Below are positions 1 to 12,400 of a DNA stretch of 64,000 nt, in pieces. Location of the stretch: the NCBI RefSeq assembly GCF_019399895.1, contig NC_091889.1, positions 868,001-932,000 on the forward strand, in the 5' to 3' direction. Position numbers and translations under genes: made by a program. This DNA is from Cardiocondyla obscurior. Lineage: Eukaryota; Arthropoda; Insecta; Hymenoptera; Formicidae. The stretch's first letter is position 1. Each line of letters begins with the position of its first letter. The notes beneath the pieces were generated by a model. It was not told where the DNA came from and ran no database searches. It worked only from the letters and a program-made list of their open reading frames with translations.

Positions 1-1113
1 GAGAGAAACGTGCGTTTTTATTATGGTTTCGTGCTAACAAGCGAAAACGCTTGACTCCTGTGACAGTCGATTTCGTTTAAAATGACAACATTTCACGTGG
101 CGAGAAAAATTAATGCAATTTACTCGCGGACTACGTCGGTAAACGTATTTCACGAGGTACTGATCGTCACGAATCCGGCCGGTTGTTAATGACAAGCTTA
201 AATTTCGTAGAATCAGCATTTTCGTGGAAATACAGGATTAGTCTAGTGACAGATTATACAAAGCAGTCATTTATACGTGTCTAGAATAATACAGAGAACG
301 GGAAATTATTTAGTAATTAGAAATCGGTAATAAAAAAAAAATAAAAAATACGAGGAGCATTCGAAAAATCAAAGCTCACAGATTTAGTTAGACGTGTACG
401 ATACTTGCACACGATTAGAATTCTATAAAATGTACTTCGAATAATCGCGTGATACGTCAATGTATTATGAAGTCATATAATCTATACAAAAAATTAAAAA
501 AAAAAAAAAACAGAACTTTGCAAATAAAAATGTAACGTGAATAAAAAGATATTGAGTGAAGGACAGCGAGTGCGGACGCTTAGACAAATGAGAGAAAGAG
601 AGAGGCGAATTTAAAAAGAAATATAAAATGAGAAAAGAAACAATAAGGAGAGAACAATTGATAATTAATACAAGGAGGAGCTAAGCTTGACAAGGAAAAG
701 AAGAAAAAAAAAAAAAAAAACGAGATATCGAACAAGCGTGCTGGAATCACTGCCGATTTTTATTTCCTTTTTATGCCTTTTTGTATATTGCGTACGCGCG
801 CGTGCGTGTGTACGTAATATATGTATGTTGCGTGCGTGCATATGAATGCGTGTACATGTACGTCTGCTTCGTGTGCGTGTGAGCCTGTATGTATCCGTAT
901 GTATGCGTGTGCGCGTACACATCTGGATTTTACATGCGCTTATACCGCGCGCTATGAATGGTGACCATTAGCGACGCGTGTGCGCGTAATTCGCCGGTAA
1001 TTCTTTCCCGTAGATTCCTTGCCTCCGAGGTGTGAATAATAACGAAATAATAATTCCGAAATACGCGAAGAACGATCGTTGACGACGTACATCGGCGTAC
1101 AACGTCCAGCAAA
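1..1113. other. Upstream/5' UTR region of liprin-alpha
   Basis: No supported coding exon. It is AT-rich with A-runs (for example near 330, 490 and 705) up to about 770, then a GT/CG/TA alternating stretch, then a more balanced region from about 940 to the liprin start codon. The last ~150 bases before 1114 are probably 5' UTR (inference from proximity). Short open frames on either strand here show no protein similarity I recognise. Confidence 0.5.
788..930. repeat. Alternating purine-pyrimidine (TG/CG/TA) low-complexity tract
   Basis: About 140 bases made almost entirely of alternating TG, CG, CA and TA steps, with imperfect tgcgtg and tgtatg units. This is a degenerate dinucleotide microsatellite of the kind able to adopt Z-DNA. 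It lies about 200 bp upstream of the liprin-alpha start codon. Confidence 0.7.
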
Positions 1114-4100
1114 ATGTGGAATATGATGTGCGACGTGATGCCGACAATCGCGGAGGACAGTATGAGCCAGCGGAGCTCGCAATTTTCCGGCGAGGATGGA
1201 AATATCGAGCAACTAATGGTGCAAATGCTGGACGAACGCGACAAGATGATGGAATCAATACGCGAGCATCAAGAGCGGTTACAGGAGATGGAGGCGCGAT
1301 TGGGAGAGGTTGAAAAGGAACGAGACGCTTTGAATCGGCAGCTAAATGCAAATATTCCGCAGGTAAATTAATGTTAACGTATTATTATCCGTAGTCGGTC
1401 ATGAGGTATCTTGCAAATTGCTTGGGGAAAAATTAAGATCGAAATGAATGCGATTAAAATTTAAACTGCCCCCCCAAAAAAAAAAAAATTTATGAAAGGA
1501 AAAAAAAATATATATTGTTCTAAACGAATAACTTTTCGTACTCCCGTAAATTATAATTGCTTGGGGAAAAATTAAGATCGAAATGAATGCGATTAAAATT
1601 TAAACTGCCCCCCCAAAAAAAAAAAAATTTATGAAAGGAAAAAAATATATATTGTTCTAAACGAATAACTTTTCGTACTCCCGTAAATTATAATTGCTTG
1701 GGGAAAAATTAAGATCGAAATGAATGCGATTAAAATTTAAACTGCCCCCAAAAAAAAACAATTTTATCAAAGGAAAAAAAAAATATATATATTGTTCTAA
1801 ACGAATAACTTTTCGTACTCCCGTAAATTATTATTATTATTAAATGGTGAAATTTTTTAAAAATCTATGTTTAAAAAAATTCTTCCGGACAAGTTTTTAA
1901 AGTGAGATGGTATTCGACAATTTATTTTAAATTACGGTAGAGAGAACGATGACGTTATTTATATTATTCTTTGATGTATCGTTAAAGCCGACGTAACTTT
2001 CTGCGAAATTTATTATCAGATTACGCATTCGAGGCACTGACAATGAGGTGATTACGATCGAAAAATTAGAGTTCTCCCGATCGATGAAATCGGTTTAATT
2101 ATTAATCCATTTTCCTCAGGCTGGTTGAATTTTTTTTTTCATCTATAATTTTAATCAGCTTTACCATCTTTGATTTTAAGCGTGCGGTTTATGAATAAAC
2201 GGGGTCAAGATTGATAATCCCGGTCAGACTCGTTACGCGCGAAGATTTATAGCGGAACGCAGATGATATGCGTATGTCGCAACTTTTTATCGCACCTTTT
2301 TATTCATCCAACGAATGCAAATCACTTGTGTACGATCTCGTATTCTGAGAAACAACTCGCGAACGACAAAATATAACTTTTTACACGTACGTTTAATCGA
2401 ATCGGACTATAATTTTATTGCCATTGTCGCCGGCGTTGTCCGTCGGCTAATTTACTCAAGCCTGACGCGATTCGAACTGAACGAAAAAAAATTTATCGGC
2501 ACGAGATAAGCCTTTTTAGCGCGGGAGGAAACGATAAATAGATAAATAAATAAAAATAAAGAGAGAAGCCACAAGTAGCCGTACAAATCGATGTGCGAGG
2601 AGCATCAAGCCGAGCAAAAGCGCTGAGGAAAAAAAAAAAAAAAAGAGAGATAAAAAGAAAAACGAAAATACTAGAGTGCAATAAATTTTCTGCGTTTACT
2701 ACTTGCGCAAATATTTCAAAAGAAAATAATAGACGTAGTACGGATTCGTATCAGTTCTTGTTTGTTTGCTTACAACTCCATCCGTGGCACAATATCGCAG
2801 GTATAATCTATCGCTCTGCTTTATTCATTTTACTGCCTTCGGCGGAAATGTTACGTTTCCAACCGTTGCAGAACTCGCGAATCTCATTAACGCGTGCCCG
2901 TACCTTCGGCTAAGATTGATAAACGCGTGTCAATTAGAATTCACCGAGTTTTTACAACGGCCGCGAAACGCAGGCACCACCGCTGAACGCGATCGATTCT
3001 TATTCATCGGCATTAATTCCGTACGTACGCGTACGTTACATGTGTGCAATTATCTATTCGGATAATTTCACAGAGACTTCCCGAATTTAATTTCTAATAC
3101 CATTAAAATGTCTCGTAAAGCAAAACGCCGTATCTCGTAAGCTACAAAACTTTTATATTAAATAAATAAAATAATACGACAACGGAACGGTAATTAAATT
3201 CTTATTTTTTTATTTTTATTTTTTTTTTCTTTAATTTTTCGTATGAAGTTTAGCTCTCGCGCTTTATTATTATTGTAAATACTCTTAATCGCGAAGGAAG
3301 AATTTTTACCGGTATAGTTAACGAAGGAATTCGCGTCGACAATTATTTGTGCTGATTAAAGAGTACGAGATCTCGTTATTTAATTGAATTTAGATAAGCA
3401 CGTGACGCATGACGAACGACATAAAATTTAACGTATAACGAAAAAACTTTACAAATCATAGTAATCTTAAGTGGGATATCGGAGAAGTTATATTTTATTT
3501 GTCTCGAGACAAAATGTTATACAAACGCGTTATAAAGCAGCGATCGCAAATCGGAATAAAACACGCGACGTCCTAATTAGTTACCTAACGTAAAATAATA
3601 GCGCTGTTTTTGCTAAAGCTTTCGTTTGACCATACGTTGAATATTTTTTCCCGATTATTTCTACAACCTGCACGCATAGAAACATTTTAAGCCGGTCGTC
3701 TAATTGTACTTATTGTAATTGTTGCTGACAGAATCTCGATTGACGTAGATAAGATTAATCAATAATAGAGGATTAAATTAATGAGATTAATTAGTGTCAT
3801 ACGCACGATAAAAATATACGGAACTGTTAAAATAATAATGCTAAATCAAAGTGATTGTTTAATGAACGTGTCGTGCATTTCTTCTTACAAGTCGGACAAG
3901 AAAGGGTTTGAAGACTTTACTCAATTAACACGTCTCCATTTAGCACAACGGTGTTAAAGACTTTAAAAGTTGATAACTCGAAAATAAAGGAAGAACGAAT
4001 AAATAAATAAGACAAAGACCCACTAGATTCTTGCTCTCGATTCTTCACGAAATGTTCTCGTGCATTATATTAAAATGTGTTAATAAGATTAAATATAATT

Positions 4101-6395
4101 CGGCCTTTTTTGAAAGACGTTGAAAAAGATCTTGATATATTTCGCTTCACGCTTGCTGCATATTTCGGTAATTTAACGATTCGTATTCTCTGTTCAACTT
4201 TCGCGGCGCTGTTAATTAGTTCACATAAATTCGTTATAATTCTAAGTCATAATTTTTGTGGAGAACAAGAACCAGCTGGGGCGTCGATGATTTTTCCACA
4301 TTTTCCATCTCCGCGCCAACATCTTTTCAGATTTTCGTGTAAATTTAGGTGGTGTCGGTGGCTAATCTCGAAGCCGAATCGATATTGTTTGTTCTGAAAT
4401 AATTTTGACGATCTCGCTCCCGCGGAAATCGTAGAATTGGTAACAAACGTTTTCCCTAAGCCCGGGCGCATTAGGCGCGCATAGTTTAACGGAGTATGCG
4501 AATAATCCCGAATGAAAAATTTTCCAATATGCAATTGCTTGTATAGAATTTGACCTTTTGCCCTATAATAACGAGTGAAACTCGCGGTACGGAATCTGGG
4601 CCAAACGTAAATAAGACTCATGGTATGGATTACGGGCCAAGCATGAATAGCACGAACTCGTATTCGGGATAAGAATTAAATGTTAAATATAAACACGAGT
4701 CGGATTGAAAAAGAAAGAAAGAAAAAAAAAAAAGACTTCGCCATGCGGTCAGCGGCAAGCCTACCGTCGCGAATTCTGCGATCTGGAAGTACAAGTTGAT
4801 GGTGTTTTATTAATAGACCGATCTTGCAGCGAGAGTGGAATTAACTATCATTAGCATATACTTCGCGATGCGAGGACAGTTCTCTTGATTTGATATTAAT
4901 TTTATAGCGTTTTATATTTTCAATTTCGGGCATTCCAGCGGTAACGTATGTGCAATTGTGCTGGTGATCGTTACTTATACGTGTAATATCGATAGCTTGA
5001 TATGGAAAATTATGGTACTGATTTATTAATTTTACGTAAATGTTTTTATGATTTTTAATTAATGATTCCATTAGGAATAAAATAGAAATCTTTTTTTTTT
5101 ATTTTTATTTTTATTTTTATTTTTTTTTTTAAAAGAATAAAAATGAAACAATTGTTTCAAGTCATATATAAAAGGAAAATGATTCTATCCGTATCATTTG
5201 CCACTTATTGGGTGCTGGTGGAACCAAAATTTGTGAGGTGACAAGCATGTATACATAAAAGAGTGCAATGCACTAAGTGTACGCGCTTTGCCGATCAATA
5301 CCCACCCCACTCATTCGCTTGCCACTGCATGAATGAACTTCGCCTCTTACACGTCATTAGCTAGGGGAACAGTGGTTCTCTATTTAGTTATGTATTACAC
5401 AATCCGGTAGTAAAGATTTTTTTTACAAAAAGAAAAAATTTAAAAAAAAAAAGACCCAGCGCTAAGTGTGAACTTGGAAGATGCATACGGGCTTCTTCGT
5501 GCAAAAGATTTGTTATAAAAATTATTAAAATTATTTTGGCCAATTTATTAAATAATATTATAATTATTGACCTATCTGGAAACTTATTGACTCCACTGTT
5601 CTGATATTTTGTATACCGTTCTCAAAAAGTTCATTCATTAAAATTCACTTTGTATACTGCATTTTTTTTTTACGGTTTCCTGACAAACTTTGATGTCTTA
5701 TAAATAAATTGTTACATTGTATTAAAATATTGTTACCATTATATCGTATCATTTTTCGTCACGTTAGCAGTAAACGCATTAAAAAAAAAAATAATTCTTT
5801 AGATATATTTCTTTTGTAAATTAATTGTTTTAGTATAAATATGTACGCAATGTGTTTTATTGCAGGAGTTTTCACAACTGACGAAAGAACTGGCGGTAGC
5901 GCGAGACAGCATCCTGGAAAAGGAAGAAGAAATTTCCGAATTAAAAGCAGAACGAAACAACACACGGGTACAGATAAGAATTTTTCTATCATATTATGAG
6001 TCCAATAATAATTAAATGTAGTAATAATTAAAAAAAAATTAATGATAACGAACTAATTAGCTTAGTTTTATTATTAATATGTTATTGATATTTGCAGCTC
6101 TTATTAGAACATCTAGAATGTTTAGTATCACGGCATGAACGGTCGCTCAGGATGACGGTTGTAAAACGTCAAGCCGTTGCACAATCCGGTGTATCGTCTG
6201 AGGTGGAAGTACTTAAAGCTTTAAAAAGCCTTTTCGAACATCACAAGGCTTTGGACGAAAAGGTATTCTATTCCATTTTATTAAATACATTGCATTTTTG
6301 TCGCAGTTATTATCACAAAGCAAAGATTAATTTCTTTTATGAGATACGCGATAAAAAAAAAGAACAAAATCTTATGTCAATTTGAATATTAATCG

Positions 6396-6444
<49 letters not shown>

Positions 6445-9400
6445 TTAAAATATTCTAATACAATAATTTTAGGTACGTGAGCGTTTGCGCGTGGCACTCG
6501 AAAGAAATACAAGTCTTGAAGAAGAACTAGCCCACACTAAAGAAGAGGTGAGCTCTATAATTTCTTGAGAATCTATACTCAAAATAAGATGTAGGTCTTA
6601 AATGTTATAAATATTGAAGCTTTGAACTCTAAGTGACGTTTATCGCCACCTAATATAAGTGTCGTTGCAGTTTCAACAATATAAAGTAAGCGGACATCCG
6701 TCGAAAGCGTTAGACGATAGACCTAAAGAAAATGGACAGGCGGAGGAAAGTCAGCAACAGAATAAGGTAACAAAAATCTTGTCGTTACTACGATTTTGAT
6801 TCGAGCCATACGTACGCACATACATTTACAGTTACATACGCTTTTCATACTTCGCACCGATCATGGATAAGTGGAAGTTGTTTAAGATTTATTCTGAAAG
6901 TCGTAAAATGCATTTGTGAAACTCGTTCTCACGTTGCATGTTTATGTTTAGCATATCCTTTCTTCCTTCACTTGTTAAAGTTTTACTTGGATACTCTGAT
7001 TTCTTTACATCGTCGAAAGCCCCGTAATTTAAGTAAGACCCAAGAATCAAATCCGTATTATTAATTGGCGTACAATTGACGTACAAAATCTTCCACAATA
7101 TCTACTCAAACACACGATGCATTTTCATTAAATCGCCATTGAATTATTATTAACATCGTGTTTCTAGTATAGTATCATCTTATCATTTTATTTCAAACAT
7201 TTCCTGTGTTTATTATTAATATCGCACGTAACGTTAAAGACCGCATAACATTAAAGGCAAAACTTTTATTCAAAATATACGTAAACACGTTTTTACATTC
7301 CTTTGAGAGTAATACTTGAACAGGTGTACTTTTGTCCTGTATGTTACGTGAATTATCGTGATAATTTTCTTTCTGTCATACATCATGTCACTGCATCTAC
7401 GAGAATGTATTAATCATAATCGTGCATGATAGTCATACAGTTGCGTAGTTGTGTAGATTAGACGTAGTTTTTGGAAATTGCGCGGCGATGCAGGAGAGGC
7501 AATGCGAGCGAGCCATTCTGAATGTAGTGTTGTGATCGGGCAGAATGAGACTGAGCAGGCAGCAAGCCAACAGCAGCCGCAGCAGCAACAGTACCAGCAG
7601 CATCAATTGCAACAGCAACAGCAGCAACTGCAACAATCGATACAAAAACCAGGTACAAGGAAGTCCACCGAAGTTGGTAATAGACTGAGCAATGGGAGTC
7701 TTGATCTAACCGAGCAGGATTCAGCAGTACGAGTAATAGATTTGCAAGCCACTCTCGACAAGCAGGTATGAGTCTGTATTATTTGACGCAGCGAATAAAA
7801 TAAAAACAAAAAAAAAAAAGTCCAACAGGTAGCACAGAATTTCAGGTAGTTTTTTATCTTTGTATGTGAATAAGTGTATAAGACGAAGGCACGTAATATT
7901 ACCTATATCGAAATTTAAATCATTCTCAATTAACACGTTAATAGCGACGTACATCACCAGTGGCATAAACGAGATTGTGCATGAAATAGAGAAATTAATT
8001 TGCCCATTATTGCGAAATATGAATTACATTTAGTATTTAATATAATTTGTATTAAATAATAATTAATATTTTTGTCTGTAAGTAGTCTGACGATAAAAGA
8101 GAAATTGTACATGTTTTATAGTGTAGGTTGAATCATAACGGATGGTAGTAAATCCTTACCAAGCGAGAGCTCCGTATACAGCATTACACAGCGTTAACTT
8201 TAGTTTCAGTCGTCCATTGCTTTCATCCATTATGATTCACTCGTATATAACAGATTAGTGCAATTAAAAAGAATTTCAATATCAAATAAAGACAAACGTG
8301 CAAAAATAAGTATTCGAAAAAAATCATACATGATATTTACTTGATAAATTTTTATAACTTTTAAATTTTATATACGTATATAAAACATTTTTTTATGTGG
8401 TGCCTATGGTATGTTATGGAATGAGCATAATGAACATTTATGTTTAAATGTTTTATAATTGCATGATTAGCGATTGACAATAAATTTTACCTAAATCGAC
8501 ATTCTTTCTGTAGGAAGTATCCATCGGTTTCTTATCTTAACAAATGCTGAAAGTTACAAATAAATATTAAAAGATAAAATTAATGAATACAATAGTACAC
8601 ATTTTTTTTTATATAGATAATTGTTATAAAAAATTGGTTATGACATGTTTTGCGTAGAATTACATAATATTCACACTTCTCCGTTCCTATAATACACAAG
8701 TAGCTTGAATGGTGGTTAGTTTTTAATATTTTGATAAGTTATAAATTAATAAAAAATTATAATTATTTTAGAGCTCGGAATTAAGTACATGGCAACGACG
8801 AGTAGCAGAACTAAGTGGCCGTGTCGCGGAATTAGAGGAAACGCTATCCAAAACGCAAAAAGATCTTCTGAAAGCACAAGAGGCAGGTCTTAAACTGCAA
8901 AGAGATTTGCGAGAAAATGTGGCGCAAAAAGAGGACCAAGAGGAGCGAATAGCAACTCTAGAAAAACGATATCTCAATGCTCAACGAGAGTCTACTAGTC
9001 TTCATGACCTCAATGAGAAGCTGGAGCAAGAGTTGCAGCATAAAAAGGCTCAGCTAAAGGTGAATTAAACATTAATATTTATCTTTTCTTCCGGTATTTT
9101 AATTACAGCACAGTTTTTCACGATTATTTAAATTTATTAAAGCTCCAAGAGGAAAAAATTGCGGCTATACAAGAGAAATTAGAACTAGCGGAACAGAAAT
9201 TAGCTCAATATGCTAAGTTACCAGAAATGGAAGAGCAATTAAAACAGAGGATGGAGGCTCTGACGCAGGTGAGGAGGCCCAACCAGGTACGCAGAGGAAT
9301 CATGTCACATCATCAACTCTCTCTTTTTTATTCCTCTGCACTTTAACGTTCAAATATGATTTGTGTATAGAGAGCTTATCTTTCTTAACTTGTATTATTG

Positions 9401-12400
9401 CCGCTGAGTATTCTTATTATACTTCAGTTGATTTCAAGAAATAATGATAATTTGTTGCTCTATGCTTTGTACTACTATTTGATACGTAATGGTAGTATTC
9501 AGCATATAGACCAGATTAAATATTTTTTGTGCACTGCAATGTGTTTTTGCAATTATTATTGATAAAAAACACAAATTGCTAAATATAAATATAAGTTAAA
9601 TTCACAAGTTAAATTTATTTGCATCAAGAATTTTTAGTTAAATATTTTCAAATATTGATTATGTCTTATCTTATATCAGTTGCAAATTAATATAACGCAG
9701 CATGAATAGTGGAAATCAACTTGTGGTTTGTACAAATTATTATTTCTGCAAATGACGGATGTGTTTCAAATATCATAATTTACAGCTTAAAAAATAATGT
9801 GCCATACTTTTTGAATGTTTATTAATTTTTTTTTTTCTTTTTTCTCGCTCGTATATATCACGCTTTTATTTTAATTAATGTTTTTATCATAAAATACCTA
9901 ATTTAGAATACATAAGAATAATACTAAAATTATATACATATGAAAAACATAATATAATGATTATATTGTTTGCTCTAAATCACATTTTGGTTTAATCATA
10001 CTTCATCTTAGGCTATTTCAATCAATCATAAGAATTCATATTTATCATTCAAACAAAATCGAAAATTTTTAATATTTCGTGCCTGATAAAATATATGATT
10101 TTAATCTTTGAAAAATTTATATCTTCCAAAAAAATCGAAATAATAGTTCAGAAAAAAAATACATTTAATTAGATTAAACCATTTATGATAAATATAATAT
10201 TTGAGTAAATTACATGTAAATTATTACTTTAAAAAAATCAGGAACGAAAGAGTTAAAGAAATCATTCTTAAATAACGAATTAAAATAATATTCATTAAAT
10301 CTGATTAGGTTAAGTTAGATGTCTAATAGAATTTAATATTATAAATACGTCAATAATTTTTTAATTATGCACAATTTAAGCAGGCTCAGGAGAGGCACGG
10401 TAGCGCGGAGGATAGAATTCAAAGACTGGAAGCACAATTAGAAGAAAAAAATGCAGAAGTGATGCGTGTAAATCAACGACTAAAGATGAATGAGGAACAT
10501 AACACACGTCTTAGTACAACCGTCGATAAACTTTTATCTGGTAATGTTAACGTGCTATTTTTTTTTGTATTAAATTTCTCTAAGAAATAATTTTCATATT
10601 AAAAAAAAGAAAAAAAAATACAAATATATTTAATATCGAACTTTATGTACTAGCTTATATGCCTATTTACGTAATTGTTTATCGCTATAAAGAATATTAT
10701 ACATCAAGAATTTTAAGTGACATGAAGTTAAGAGTTAACATTTTTGTTTAGAATCCAATGAAAGATTGCAAGTGCATTTGAAAGAGAGAATGCACGCGTT
10801 AGAAGAAAAAAATGCGCTTACTCAGGAACTCGAAAAATTAAGAAAGGTAGCGGAGGATCTCCAAAATGAAAAGGCTGATATAGTCAAAGAATTGGGCAAG
10901 GCGCGTCTAGAAATTGACAACGTTAAAAGACAAATGCTCCAACAGGAAATTGCATTTAATATTCAACAAACGGACGCGTTAACGAGAAGTTTATCGCCGA
11001 ATGCTGTTGATCCAGGCTCCTTTTCGAGGAGCGCAAGTCACAGCAGTTTCGACACACACTCGCTACCTAGAAGAGGAGGAAAACGGTCTATGGAAGATGA
11101 TTCATCAAAGGTATTATGTTATTTATATCAGTATACAATAAAAAATTAATAAATAATCGCATTAAATATGTGTAAAAGTAAATACATTACATATATGCAT
11201 GTGTATAATATAAGTTTTTATATTTTAGAATTATGTAGCACGAACTTTGGCGGAGCAGGAGTGGGAAAAATTACAACAAGCACACGTTCTCGCTAATGTC
11301 CAACAAGCATTTGATGTTTCGAGTGACGCGGAAGGCGATGGGGATAACGAAAGTATCTTCAGTTGTACGGCAGACGTAATTAGCCCTACTGGACATACGG
11401 ATGCCCAAACATTAGCACTAATGTTGCAAGAACAATTAGATGCTATTAATAAAGAAATTAGATTAATTCAGGTAATTACTGTTATAAAATGAATTTTAAG
11501 TGCACAATTGTTTTATATGGATTCGGTATATTAATGTAAAAGTTAAAAAGAGGTCAGAGTGTTACAAATTCAACAGATTATTTTTTTTTTACACACATTC
11601 ATCTATTTCAATATTTGTCTTACCTTAAAATCTGCAAGAATCAATTGTTTTTAAGTTTGGATTGAACATAGAGGATTTTGTAGGAAGAAAAACAGAGTAC
11701 GGAAGCACGTGCGGAAGAACTGGAGTCTCGTGTCGGTAGTCTTGAACATATGAATTTATTAGCGAGGGGCCGAAGCCTCGAACGAACATCGCCGCCATTG
11801 AGTGGGCGATCCACACCAAAATCACATCACAGTCCAAACAGGGATTATTTGCATAAGTACCACACCGTTAGTAATCACGTAAATGCAATAATTGTTTATT
11901 TATGTTATATTTGTTTAATAGCTTAGGTCGGTATTCATAGTTCGTCTTTATTAAAAGACCGTCTTAGATAACGTCTTAAGACGCTAATACAACTTCGTGT
12001 CTGAAACCACACAAGACTGCACTTAAGATGTTCTTAAATATAAAAATGGACAATAAATACCAGCCTTAGAGTATGCGCGTATCATATTATTTATATTTCT
12101 ATATTTTCTTTTTCACGTAGGCACCGGCATCAATGTCTCCAGCGCATTTACATCAATATGCCGCTTCCTTGGCTAGTCCGGGCCAATTATCGGAATCTCT
12201 TCCCGCTAGTCAGGTTAACTAACAACTTTATTTTATCGTTATTAAAATATTTTTCGAATAAAATTTACAATACAGTTATATTTTGGAATCGTTTATATTA
12301 GGTAATATTTTATTAATTTCAAATTTTTATTTTTATTATTATTTTTTAACGATTATTAAAATCTTTATAAATTTTGTATTGTAGAAAAAAATCCCAGAAC

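Noticed and set aside
4247..4621. 124-codon minus frame in liprin intron 1
   Set aside because: No similarity to known proteins, no supporting splice sites, and it crosses a weak duplicated repeat.
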